A DNA stretch of 64,000 bases from Raphanus sativus (taxonomy: Eukaryota > Streptophyta > Magnoliopsida > Brassicales > Brassicaceae), in the NCBI RefSeq assembly GCF_000801105.2, contig NC_079515.1, positions 28,853,407-28,917,406 of the forward strand, written 5' to 3'. The position numbers and the translations under genes are program-made. Below the pieces are notes generated by a model, which ran no database searches, was not told where the DNA came from, and saw only the letters and a list, made by a program, of their open reading frames with translations. Below, in pieces: positions 24,676 through 37,049 of the stretch; the stretch's first letter is position 1, and every line of letters starts with the position of its first letter.

Positions 24676-24974
24676 GAAAAATGGAGCGGAGACTGATGCT
24701 TATTCATTGTTGGCTTCCAATCTGTCGCCAAAGAAGATCGTTTCTTTAACAGGTCATGCTTGATAACATCGTTGACATAATCTAAAGTTTTGTTTTTGTT
24801 TGAGTTTTTTCTTAATTGTGTATTGAGTAAAGCATTTAGGTTTTCATGGGCAATGACTTGTGTTTTGTTTGACTCTTGGCTGCAGGGTGTCCAAATGGAA
24901 GTGTGATTGAGTTGCGGAGGCCATTCACGTGCAGCGGTTCAGGAGGTTGTGCTTGCTGGGGTCTTGGGAGGAAC
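24676..24974 (+). pseudogene. Two-exon fragment of an unrecognised gene
   Basis: A piece ending at 24752 encodes GAETDAYSLLASNLSPKK and IVSLT. After a GT-AG intron, 24886-24974 continues in frame with GCPNGSVIELRRPFTCSGSG and a Cys-rich GCACWGLG, ending at a possible donor. Frame and codon use look like real protein, but no start codon stands in the frame: a stop precedes the first piece. The gene seems to have lost its 5' part, perhaps through the element at 23466-24595. I do not recognise the family. Confidence 0.4.
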
Positions 24975-26438
24975 GTAATGCTTGTCTTGTCTCTTTTCGT
25001 TGTTCTCCGTTTATGGTTTCATTTACTTTGGAACTGTTTTACTTGTTTGACGAAATTTTTTCCTTATAAAATTTTCGAAAGTTGTTTTACGGAAGACTAT
25101 TTTATAAAACTCATCATTTCTCGTAAAAGTCTTTTGAATGAAAAATTTTCCGGATAATCTTTGTCTGGACAGAAACCCGCTTAATTATTCTCGGTAAAAA
25201 TATATAGAGTTTGTTTCTCATATCATTTTTTGAGTAAGTACGGCATATGCAGGATTATTACCTCGACATTTTCAACTCATTCTTGTAAATGATATGATTT
25301 TGGAGGATTCTAGCCACCGATTTTGTTCTAAAGATTACTGTGGATTACTTCTTGCCATATTCGAAAAACGTAGGCACTTTAAATAAAATCTGTAAACAAT
25401 TGCCTTGTGTTTATCTTCGAGTTACTTTCCACCTTTTTAAATGTTTTTTTGCTTTTCAGTTTTACGAATTTATATCTACATCAACGAGTTCGTAATGTGT
25501 CAGTCAGTTTGATATTTTTTCGTTTATCATTCAGATTTTTTTTTTTGTAATCTTATCATTCAGAAATTTATCGATCAGGTTAATCATAATTCATAGCATA
25601 TTCAAACTATAGCAACTGGACTATATATGAGAATTTTAAATTAATTCGAGTCAGTGGAGCTATCCATAAAAGCCTGGCTACGAAAGCTGAACCAGTTTAT
25701 AATATAAATGTGCCTTTTGGGTGATCAACAAATTTGTGTATATGTTAGAACCATGTTCCATAAATGGGAATATACCACTGGTTCCCATTAACTTGATCCG
25801 ACCAAATTCAAAGACAGCTATTTTTTATTTTATTTGAATTTGACTTTTTGAGTTATGGTTTATTGAAAACATAACCAAATTATAGTCTCAAGAACCCCAC
25901 AAATAAAAAATGTCGTATAAAGGAATAAACTTTCCATAAATGTTTACTTTTCAGTGAGTTGTAAATCATTCAGTATTTTGTTGGGAATTATGTAGAGAAT
26001 ATTAAGCCGGTCGGTTAGTATATAATCTCACGTAGGTTGTCTGTTATTTATTCAACTAAAGCAAAGTATAATATTCCCGGAAAGTAATTAAAACGTGTTT
26101 ATGTGTATTATCTAATTGAATAGTGAAGAGGTCAACTTCTTTTGCAAATTGCGAATTTGCGGTTCTACTTTAGCCTAGAAGTCTTCGTTGAGATGAATAT
26201 CCCGAGGAATACAAATTAATAAATGTTAAAGAAGTTTACAACGAATATTTGGAGAATAGAACTATTCATACTTAAATAATCTTAGAGTGTGATGTGATAT
26301 AATTAGTAAAATGTTACTCTAAACTAATTTTTAAATAAACTATTGCAACACCATTCTATTTTTCAAAAAAAAATCTATTACTCTAAAAATAGTTTGTTTC
26401 AAAAAAGAACATTCATTTTCACTTTTTCCCCCAACCAA
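24975..26438. other. AT-rich intergenic DNA
   Basis: No gene is seen. A plus-strand frame at 24876-25157 overlaps the fragment above and then runs into intron-like sequence. The rest is AT-rich without recognisable repeats. Confidence 0.4.
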
Positions 26439-27951
26439 CACTACAAAAAAAGAGTTGTTTAGCATCATTTATTTATAATTTTTGCATTAGTTATAAATGA
26501 TGTAAAAAGATTTTGCATCACTTAAATAAATGACTCTGAAAGTGGTGATGCAAATAATTTGCATCAATTTATTAATAAATGATGTAAAAATACTAAATAT
26601 TTACATCAATTATGATAAGTGATGTCATTATATATCAATTGTAAAAAATGATTTTAAAAACTACATCAGTTTTTTATAAATGATGTTAGTATTGACATCA
26701 ATTAAAATAACTGATTGGAACTATTTATATCATTTATTAATAATTTAATTTAATATCAAAATTTAAATGATTTTGTAATTATATAATTGTTAATTATTAA
26801 TTAAGAATATTATCATCATTTGTACCTAAATAACGTTTTGCAATATATAATTGAAGAAAATATTTTTTCTTTAACATTTTTATATTTCTATTGAAAATAT
26901 AACTAAAAAGAAAAAAGTACATGCCTACAAGAAAATACAAGATGAATTTAAAAGAGAAAATGATTACAATAGTTAAACAACATTTGAGATCCTTCAGTTC
27001 TTCTTTATTTCTTGTTCATTGTAGAATTTTCCATCGATTGATATAAAATAGACTTCTATGCTTCTTCCATTTTTGAATCAACGTCATCTCCTTCTATATT
27101 TCCAGATGCTCTTGACCCTAGCAACAAAGAATGCTTAAACCATAAACAATTTTATTTTAAAGAAACTTGTATTCTTTTGAAAGAATGAGAACCATGGAAA
27201 AAAGAAAAGAAAAGAAAGGTACTTCTCAAAAATTTCAATCAGATTCGACTTATGATTAGAAAAATCCAGTTTCCTTTGAGTTCTCATAAGAAGAAACAAA
27301 TACACATGTTTTAAATTGATAAAGAAAGTTTAAGAAGCTGAAAGAAAAAAAGATGAAGATGAAGATTTTGATCGAAGAGAAGTAGCTTTTGTTAAGGTTA
27401 ATAAGAGATGCTAACGTTTTATTTGGGATTGTAGTAGTGGTTCCCTTTTTGTAGGGATTATAACTGGTCACCTAAAGAATTTTACTGTATTAAATAATAT
27501 ATGTATTAATAACTTGCTAAATTATTTCATCGATGTAAATTATATATCAGATATTTTAATTGATGTCAGTTAAGATAAATTAACATCACATCCATAAAAA
27601 CGATGTTAAAGAGTAATTTACCTATATATGTTTTTGTTAGCATCAGTTTTTATTGATATAAATTATATATCATTTTAATAAGTGATGTTAACCAAGAAAA
27701 TAATTGTATCAATTGTTTGAATTGATATAAATCTATATAACAATATCAGTTGTGTTTAAATGATGCAAATTCATATAAAATTATATCATTTTATTGAATT
27801 GATGTTAATTTAATTAATAAAAACATCAATTGTTCTAACTGATTTAAGAATTAGATATATTTGTATCATTTCTCAGTAAGTAATTTGAAATTATATCATT
27901 TATTTTTGTGATGCAATTTAAGTGATACACTTCAATGATTATTTTGTAGTG
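26439..27951. mobile_element. Non-autonomous CACTA (En/Spm) element, 1.5 kb
   Basis: The ends are CACTACAAAA on the left and TTTTGTAGTG on the right, inverted copies of each other, and the element is flanked by the 3-bp duplication CAA at 26436-26438 and 27952-27954. All three are hallmarks of CACTA transposons. Both subterminal regions hold many short words such as AAATGATGTAAA, GCATCA and ACATCA in both orientations, the usual transposase-binding arrays of this group. There is no transposase. The middle (26900-27470) is of different composition; a 71-codon minus-strand frame there is hydrophobic and I do not trust it. Confidence 0.85.
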
Positions 27952-28727
27952 CAAGTGAAATAACACTAGCTATTTTATTCTAAAACTAGTAAAATTAACA
28001 AAAATGAGTAACTTTTTCCTCCACTTTAAATAAGTGAAAACATTTACACCAAATTCGTATAATTTCTTTTCTCCTTTTTCCACTTTATTTGTTCACCATT
28101 TTACTCTAGAGAAAATGGTGTGTGAATTTTGTTTAAACATGTTGGAACGATCTGACATGAAATCGTATTGTCAATGTAAGACCTTAACTAGGGGTGCATT
28201 TGATGCATTAGACATTTCCAATTGATTACTCTATTTTTTTTAAAAAAAATAGAATAACTTAATAGTAGAGTTATGAAGTATATTTAACTAGAAGTTTTAA
28301 GTGATTTGTAATGATAAATTCATTGTCATTCAAACATAGATTTTAAAATTCATTTTAAATAAATTTTAAAATCTGCTGTTATTGAATTTGACATTTTATA
28401 AAATAATTTGAAATCCACTTTTATTAAATGTACTTTAAGTTGTAGAGTTTTAAAACTTTCAAGTGATTTTAGATTGAATACATCCTCTTTTGTGATATTC
28501 TATTTCGTAGTCAAAAAATAGAGCGATGAAAAAACAGGTATTCTATTTATAAAATAAACTAATATATTGCTCTATGATATAGTAAAAAGATTAAATAAGA
28601 CTGTAACACTTTTATTTTAATCTCTATTTTATAGTGAAAAATAGAATGGTATTAAGAAATCTACATTAGTGCATATATGTATATACTAATACACATGCAA
28701 CCACAAAAGATATAATAAATTTCATTT
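27952..28727. other. AT-rich intergenic DNA
   Basis: No gene is seen. The 63-codon frame at 28034-28225 has no known domain and is probably chance. Confidence 0.4.
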
Positions 28728-29830
28728 TTTTTTGTTGGGCTCAACATCACATTCATTCATCCAATTCAAAGGTATACACAATTTGACTTCGGCCGAACTT
28801 AATCCAATATAGTGATGTAGTCTAATATCACTTTAAATTACTAAAGATGGATCCAACACTAACCGGCCATCACTACATATTTTAGCACACCAAGAAGAAA
28901 GAATACCCAAGACCCGAAGTGAATTCTTTCTCTTAGACCCTTAAATTCGAGCTCATGATACGACAAAAGTTACAAACACAATGAACCATAAACTTAGAAA
29001 GATAACATTGAACTTGACTAAACTATTGGTCCCTGAAGACCAAAACGGAGTACTTGTCTCAATAATCTCAACACCGGAGGCGCAAAATCGGTTAGGTTTA
29101 TACTAACCGGGTTCACTGCTTCGGTCCTGGCCTAAAATGGATAGAGTGTCCAACTGAACTGCAGGCTTCAACAATGGACAAGAAGCTGTATAGAAAATCC
29201 ACGCTTCCAGAGTTGTGGGTATCAAACCACCAATAAAACCTTGAAGAATTTTTCAACACTGGGATGTAAAAACCCTTTCATGACCAGACCCTGGGTTGAC
29301 TCCTTCGGTTAACCACTCCATCATCGACGTCCTTAATTCATTTTATCCACGAGAACCAAGAGACATTAAAACTCTGTTCACTGACTTTCGAGTTCTATGG
29401 AAGAGGAGGTGTCACACCAAATCAAGCACCTTCACCAGTAAAGATTTTCCAGAGATTTTAAAAGTAGAAAACTAGATTTGACTCATGCTTAGCCTTAAAA
29501 AATCGACTCTCATCTTTTCCGCTGTTTCGTGGGCCTCACCGTTATTTTAGTGAAAACAAGAACCTGAGAACATTATGATGCAAAGTGAACCTCTGGTAGA
29601 GTCCCATAGACCCAATGTAACTTGCATATTACCACAAATAAGACATTGAGGAAGAGAGGGAAAGGAAAATAAGAGGAGTAGAGAAATGGGGAAGAGCCTC
29701 ATGTGCCAAAAAGAGCCGACCATAGATAAGGTAGATCAGAAATTATAGAAAAAAGTTAGAGCTTTTTGATTTTAAAGAGAGAAAGAGTTATACATGATTC
29801 AGCTTATTTAACGAATTTTTTTTTGCATCA
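28728..29830 (-). mobile_element. Candidate non-coding retroposon with poly-A end
   Basis: A block of about 1.1 kb with clearly higher GC than its surroundings and no long frame on either strand. On the minus strand it ends in GATGTTGAGCCCAACAAAAAAAA, so it could be a retroposed transcript with a poly-A tail. Size and lack of coding capacity are like the Sadhu retroposons of Brassicaceae, but I cannot confirm this by similarity. No clear target duplication was found. An alternative is a decayed host exon cluster or lncRNA. Confidence 0.3.
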
Positions 29831-30532
29831 GGTACCAAATCGTGTCCGGTAATTTTGTTTAGTAAATCGGTGAAAATCATCAAAACTGATTCGTGTAGCA
29901 AAGCAAAAAAATAAATAAATAAAGTTACATAAAAGTTGAAAAGAAAAAAGTTACATGAAGTCTTACACTAATTCCATTGGTAAGAACCCACATGCATGGG
30001 TTTCTCGAAACAGCAAAATATGATTTTTTAATTAGATTGAGTTAAATTTAATTTTGTTTTCAACAATTCAACCAATACCAATGTCACATTTGGACAGTAA
30101 ACTTTTAGTGGAGTTTTCATAATCTCTTAACTAAGAACTTTTCCTTAGGTGCTCTAATGTAATAGCAAGTATGAAGGGTGCTTGATTTGGCAATGCATTG
30201 CTATGGTCAAGCTCTTGTTTCTGCTCTCCTTTTTTTTTTGTAACACGTTTCTGCTCTCCTAGTTAGCTCTATGTTTTAATGTTAGTTTCTGCCACTAGTA
30301 GCTGTGTAAATTCTGTTTAATTTGAAAATTGGTATAAAATATTAACATTTTTACCAAAAAAAAAAGTATGAAGGATGCGATAATACTTCAACAAAGCAGC
30401 AGCATTTCTCTTTTATCTTTAATTATCAACCTTATATATTTATAAGATTCGACCAATAAAATTATTAACCCATTGGTGCCTAATACATGCACGTGATAAC
30501 CATTTTTGGTCGCGAAAATTCTCTCTCTTGTG

Positions 30533-30541
30533 TATATAAAT
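30533..30541 (+). promoter_or_regulatory. TATA box of GA2OX4
   Basis: GTATATAAATAT about 75 bp upstream of the start codon, at a position normal for a plant core promoter with a short leader. Confidence 0.5.
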
Positions 30542-30613
30542 ATATCCACGCATACACATACCTACACTAATTCTTCGTTATCATCTTTCTCAATAAAATC
30601 ACTCTCTCTAAAA

Positions 30614-32930
30614 ATGGTGAAAGGGTCCCAGAAAATCGTGGCCGTAGATAAAGGCATACCAATAATAGACATGTCGCAGGAGAGATCACGAGTGTCGATG
30701 CAGATAGTCAAAGCCTGCGAGACTCTCGGCTTCTTCAAGGTGGTCAACCACGGCTTTGACCGAACCATCATCTCAAGGATGGAGCAGGAGTCCATTAACT
30801 TCTTCTCTAAACCGGTTCACGAAAAGAAATCGGTTGAATCTGTTAACCAGGCATTTCGTTATGGCTTTAGGGACATCGGGCTCAACGGTGACTCTGGTGA
30901 GGTCGAGTACTTGCTGTTTCATACCAACGACCCCGCCTTTCGCTCTAAGCCGTCCATCCGGTACGTATACTGTAATCTTATTTATAAGTTATACGGTTCA
31001 AGAGTTTTTTTTTTTTGTAACTTAGGCTTACGGTTCAAGAGTTCGAATCTCAAGTAAACCTAAAATCATATATACGACCATTAATATACGGTATCATATT
31101 GCATAGTTGAATCTTAAATATATAAAGGATGACTGCATGTTTATCTATTATGAACCTTTGAAAACATATATGTGACAAACTTACTTATTTATTATGTTTT
31201 TTATATAATAAGTGTAGACAAGAAGCATTCTATGTTAATTATATTTAGATGAATATCGTATATACATAAATTTGATTTAGTTCATTTATGTATATGAGGA
31301 AAGTTACCTTATATTCCTTTGTTTTATATCAATTTTAATTTTAATTTTTAATTTTTTCATTATAAACGTTATTTTATATTTTCAAAATAAATATTAAATA
31401 TTTTTAGTTTTTCTTCTCAATTTTAATTTCATTAATTAACAAAAAACAATCTATTCAATAGAAGTTTAACAGAAAATTTATTCATTTTTAGTTCATGCGT
31501 AAAATTCTTAAACAAAATTTATAATAAAACAAAGGAAACATTAATTTTATTGATACTATAAACTTTAAGCAGACAACTCATCTTTTTAGTTGAGTTAGGT
31601 ATAGGTTTGTTTTTCATTTATTTATTTTTGGGATTTAATCAAATACTGGAGTAAGGTAGACTAATCGAGACTCAGTCTGTCTAGTAACAGTGTATGGATA
31701 ATAATTGTGTATCTACTATTTTTTTTTTTGATAAATGTATCTACTAATTTACATGATACATGTAGCATATATATATATCGAACTATTAGAAAATACATCT
31801 AATTTTACCTCACATTTCTGGTAGTATCTAAAATACATATAATTACCATGTTTGAAAAAGACTGTTGAATTTTCAAATAATTAATATATGTTTTTTTTTA
31901 AACACAAATGATTAATATATGTTCATGCACATTTTTCATCAGTGTTGGTCAAACATAACTCAACAGATTTTCATTACCATTCTTTTTTTTTTGGAAATCA
32001 TGTTAGATTTTTTCTTTGCCATTCTTGTTTATTTAATTTTCAAAAAAAAATTGTTCATCTATACCCAACAAAAAAGAACTCTTTCTGAAAGTAGAAACAT
32101 TAAGATTTCTGATTTATTTTGCTTATAATTCTATTATTAACAAAAAAAAAATGATAGCAAATAATGATATGTGACGTATGACATGTTTCGACAGCTCGGC
32201 AGTGAATTGTTACATAGAAGCAGTTAGGCAGTTGGCTCATGAGATATTAGAACTGACGGCTGAGGGACTTGGGGTCCCACCTCACACCTTCAGTAGGTTG
32301 ATCAGCTCCGTTGATAGTGACTCCATTCTGAGGGTGAATCACTATCCAGCGTCCGATCAGTTTTTCGGTGGAGCCACACTCTCTGATAAATCTGTGTCAC
32401 TGACCAGGGTTGGCTTCGGAGAACACACCGACCCGCAGATCTTAACAGTCCTTAGATCTAACGGTGTAGGAGGCCTCCAAGTGTCCAACACAGATGGCAT
32501 GTGGGTCCCTGTCTCCCCTGACCCCTCAGCTTTCTGCGTCAATGTAGGAGACTTGTTACAGGTCGGTGTCTTTTAAGTTTTCTCTAATTCCTTCCTTTTT
32601 ATTTTGGTCACAACATTTATTATTGTTTATAAAAGAAAAATTATACGGTCGTTGTTTTTTTAAAAGGTGATGACGAACGGAAGATTTATAAGTGTACGGC
32701 ATAGAGCGTTGACTTACGGAAAGGAAAGCAGGCTCTCGACATCATACTTTGCTGGACCGCCCCTCCAAGCAAAGATTGGGCCACTACAGGCGATGGTTAC
32801 GACAGTGAATCAACCACGATTATACCAAACGTTTACTTGGAGCGAATACAAAAAACTGGCATACTCTCTACGTCTCGAAGATAGTCGTTTAGACATGTTT
32901 CGTACATGTACGGGTCTAGATGATCCTTAG
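30614..32930 (+). CDS. GA2OX4: Gibberellin 2-beta-dioxygenase (GA2ox4 type)
   Basis: Exons 30614-30960, 32195-32561 and 32667-32930 join in frame to 325 residues. The enzyme is a 2-oxoglutarate and Fe(II) dependent dioxygenase that 2-beta-hydroxylates C19 gibberellins and inactivates them. The N-terminal DIOX_N part runs from about residue 14 (IPIIDMSQ) with ETLGFFKVVNHG. The catalytic domain shows the iron ligands His193 and Asp195 in GEHTDPQ and His250 in SVRHRAL, and the 2-oxoglutarate contact Arg260/Ser262 in SRLS. Length fits the family (321 in Arabidopsis At1g47990, from memory). Intron 1 is 1.23 kb and AT-rich, longer than usual; intron 2 is short. It lies downstream of the desiccation-related gene as in Arabidopsis. 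Other GA2ox paralogues are close, so the 4 rests on context plus the start MVKGSQKIVAVD. Confidence 0.93.
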
Positions 32931-33479
32931 AAGTTTTTGTAATAACAATTTGTGTGTTGAGGGGTTCTTTTCTAAAATACCTTCCAAGTCTAAAGTAAAA
33001 GGAGGCATATTAGATTTGTGTAACTAGAACTAGGAGGTGATAAGTTTTATATGGTTTGTAGTCTCTGTGTTACGTTAACTCAAGGAAGTACTAAACTATG
33101 TTTTTCTATTAGATTAACTGGGTTTTGTTGGAGATGGATTGCGTTTTTTGACAAAATTATTTGAACTCGCTCCAATTAAGAAGAGAGACAGCAAAAGCTA
33201 CAAATCATATAGATAAAGTTACGAAACACAAAATGTGATTTTTCGTGTACAAATTGTGGAAAAAAATCCACGAATTTGATATGAAGAAATAATTAACTAC
33301 AATTTACCACGGTTTTTGATACGAAACTTTCAAGGTAAGATAGTACTTATATTGTATGTGATAGCATTAGCATGCGAGATTAGGTAATCTTCACACTCGA
33401 GATCTTGAACACATAATAGCATGATATGTCATTCAGTCATCCGGAGTGTGAAGTATTCATCTTAGGAAACATTTTAAGA
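32931..33479. other. 3' flank of GA2OX4
   Basis: No gene is seen. Contains the probable 3' UTR and AT-rich spacer. Confidence 0.4.
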
Positions 33480-34390
33480 ATGTGTTTCCAACATCTGAAA
33501 CTATTTATGAAAAGTCTTTTGACTTATTTATTTTGATGTGTGAACATCTCCATGTGTTTTCAGGAGTATTTTTGACGTTTATAGATGAAAAATCCTATTA
33601 TACATGGATTACATTGCTCCCCTCTAAAGATAAAGTGCTAGAGATTTTTATGAACTTCCATGAGTATGTTACTAACCATTTCAAAGCTAATGTGAAGTTA
33701 TTATAACCAGCTACTCTTATACTTCACAACATAAAGGTGTTGCTGAGAAGAATATTAATAAACATCTAATTGAAGTTGTAAGATCCGTGATGTTTCATAC
33801 CAATGTCCCAAAACAGTTTTGGAGTGATGTTATGCTTTCTGTGTGCTACCTCATTAACAAGATACATACTAAAATCCTGAATAAACTGTCTCTTCTGAAG
33901 TACTGAACCAGAAAAAACCTCAGATAGACCACTTGCGTGTGGATGGATGTTTTTGTTTTGTGTTTATCCAAGAGGAAGAGAGAACCAAGTTGGATGCAAA
34001 AAGCACTAAAGCTATGTTCATTGGTTATCCCATAACTCTCAGAAAGGGTATAAATGCTATAGTCTATCAACAAAAAAGATTTTGATATCCAGAGATGTAA
34101 AGTTTGTGGAGTCAAAAGGGTTTTATAAAGAAAATAAGTGGAGTGAACTAAATGATCTCTCTTAAACCCCATCAAAGAAGGAAACAAATCTCAAGAATAT
34201 TTTGGAGAGATATGGGATTAACATGTCCCAAGATCAGAAACCACAAAGGGAAACACATAATACTCAAGTTGAAGAATCTGAAAGAATATCCCTTCCTGAT
34301 CATGAGGCGGAAAATGAACTTGAATCAGGAGTGCAACAAAAACACAAGATGATTCATGAAAACATAATCAAGATGAGACACAAGTAGAAA
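33480..34390 (+). pseudogene. Ty1/copia retrotransposon relic (integrase region)
   Basis: Disconnected plus-strand frames carry copia integrase words: VFLTFIDEKSYYTWITLLPS at 33565-33625, then GVAEKNINKHLIEVVRSVMF and PKQFWSDVMLSVCYLINK at about 33740-33860, then FIQEEERTKLDAKSTKAMFIGY around 33960-34030 and LWSQKGFYKENKWSELNDLS near 34105-34165. Frameshifts and stops separate them, and neither gag, reverse transcriptase nor LTRs are visible. The DNA downstream to about 34390 is probably the linker region of the same element. Confidence 0.75.
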
Positions 34391-36399
34391 ATTCTGATCA
34401 AAGCGGTGAGCTCTAAGCAAAAGGTATATGTTAACATGTTATAAACTACTCTGACAGTAAACAAACCATAACAAGACTTTATTTTAATAATTATATTTAT
34501 ATTGATATTAAGGATAATTAATAAATGAATATTATAAATTTTAGTGATAATAACTATTTATTTTATGATTTTAATGGCTTATAGCATAGTCAATTTCTTT
34601 GATTGATAATCGGTTAGAGATTATTACAAACTAAAAATTATGGTGTTGAAATTTTATTGTATCCTATTTATGTTCCTTTTCTACATCACTTTTTATTCTA
34701 ATGCTTTGTGATTTAGACATTATTTGTAAGGTTGGAATGTTCGACTTTTAAAAGTTCTCATGGAAAAATGAAAATTTTCAACAATGTTAGAATCAGTTAT
34801 TTGTGTGATAGCATATGATTTATTTTGCATTTAGTTTTATATTATGTTATTTTTGTAACATGATGATAATTTCAATTTTAACCATTTAGTGATTTGTGTT
34901 TAACATGTATGTTGTTGTCTGAGTTTTCAAAGCAAATATGAATGAGAAATTGGTGTCATTGTCCTCAAACGGGACCAATATTAGTGGTATACCCTCTCAT
35001 GTTATACACCTTATTTGTTGACCATTTTACCCTTACCCACATAGCTTTTGGAGTAGAGCAGTAACCTAAGAGGCTGAGACCTGACAGGCTGAGACGATGT
35101 GTCAGGTCTGTGTGTCATAGATTCTTTTCCCATAATTGCATTGGTACGTGAGAACAATCTTTCATCATTTCATCTCAATAACATTTTCTTTTCCAGATTT
35201 TTAATTTTCATTTTTTTTTTCAAAAACAAATAGATTTTTATTTTTTCTAGTAGAGAATATCCTTAGATTTCAGAAATTTAAGAATTTGTTTTTGGAGCTT
35301 CTACCCTTTTATTACACCACGTAAGGTATTGTATAAACATTTTTTTTTTGAGAAAGGGTTTTTGTATAAACATTTTTTTTACAAACGTTCTAGATCTCTT
35401 ATGAGTTTGTGGCTTGTAACTAGAAAGAAAAATTTGTAGATGGTGTTAGTCCCGTTCCCATTTCATGCTTGACATATCTATAAAATTTTAATCTTAAATA
35501 TGTTTGCTATTTTATTTTCAAAAAAAAATATGTTTGCTATTTTCAACCGTATACATTATCTCCTATTCGGTCCTTTTCAATTTTTTGTTCTATTCGTTTT
35601 GTAAGACGAAGAAAGAGACATTTAGAGGAAAAAACCACAGAAGAACAAATCAGATAGAGAGCTACAAACCAAAAGGGATAAAATCTTTTATTGACGCACA
35701 TGAATCAAAAGATAAGTAATTTTATTACTTTGGTTGATTATTGTAGCTAATTATCTAAACAATTATCTTTTAATATTGTTTAGGTATTTATTTAACAGAT
35801 AACATTTTCATAGTTGCTATAATACTAGGTAATTTTGGTGTCAAGTTGTCATCTATGACCCTACAATTCCAGTTACACATATAAAATGTCTGGTAACTTG
35901 TTACGAGTATATTTAGCATCTATTTGTTTGGTTTCACATATAATTTATTTTGTAACCGTTACAACTATAATTAGTGATGTGTCGAAATATTATTAAACAT
36001 CGAAGTAAATTTTATCATTACAGATTTAGATAATTACATAGCCTAAAGGAATATGCTAACTAGTTTAAGAAAATATAATTAATTCATTAACTAGTATTGT
36101 TTTTGATGTCATGTGTTGTTACTTGGAAAATTAACCCAAACAACGGTTCCAGAGCACTTCATAATCTACTTGATCCAAAGGAAACAACTTACACTTTCAT
36201 ACAAAACAATACTTGAATTTGATAAATAACATGTTTTCATCGTACTCTTTATGTCGTAGAAAAATATCCGCAAACTACTATATAAAGGTTTAATTAGTTC
36301 ACTAATGAGTGCGGCTCCTGCACAATCTAATTTCTAAAAGGGATACTACACTCTTTCATAAACACCAGTACTTGCATCATCTTAATAAAATATTATTTA
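34391..36399. other. AT-rich intergenic DNA
   Basis: No gene is seen. Small direct repeats such as TTTTTGTATAAACATTTTTTTT (about 35330-35385) and ATATGTTTGCTATTTT (about 35499-35545) look like local duplications. Confidence 0.4.
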
Positions 36400-37007
36400 T
36401 AACATTATGGTTAACCGATAACCAATCCTCCAAAAAACAATGTATAATTTTGCACTCATATTACATAATTTCAGACAAGGTATTCTTGAATTATATGTTT
36501 TGGTTGAGATTAAAGAATAAAAGATTTGAGTCACAGTTAAAATACTCAATTACTCGGTATTAATATATTTGTTTCTCAACAACCCGACTGTTAAAAATAA
36601 CTTTACTATGATAACAAATTTATTATCAACTAACATTATTAATAGCAGTTAGAAAAATACATAAAGAATACACAAAGTATGTATCTTCTCACTAAGTCAC
36701 CGATAGTCTTTTTTATGATTCACCATTATTTTCTAACATTATTGTTAACCGATAACTAGTCATTTGAGAATGTGTTCATAAATCATGTGTTAATTGAGCT
36801 TAGAGAATCAAAGATTTCAATTAAAATTATAACATCCAATTACTCAATGTTAACATAATTGTTGCTGATTAACTCGATTGTTAACAATAAATTGTATCCG
36901 ATAACTAACATTTTATCAGTAAACATTATTGTTAACTGTTAAATAATATACAAAGTTTGTATTTGCTCTCTAACTCATACATAGTGTATCTTCTTTTTAA
37001 AACACCA

Positions 37008-37049
<42 letters not shown>

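Noticed and set aside
27256..27471. Minus-strand 71-codon hydrophobic frame inside the CACTA element
   Set aside because: Low complexity (F/S-rich), no homology that I recognise.
33846..34187. Minus-strand frame over the copia relic
   Set aside because: Antisense to clear copia integrase words on the plus strand.
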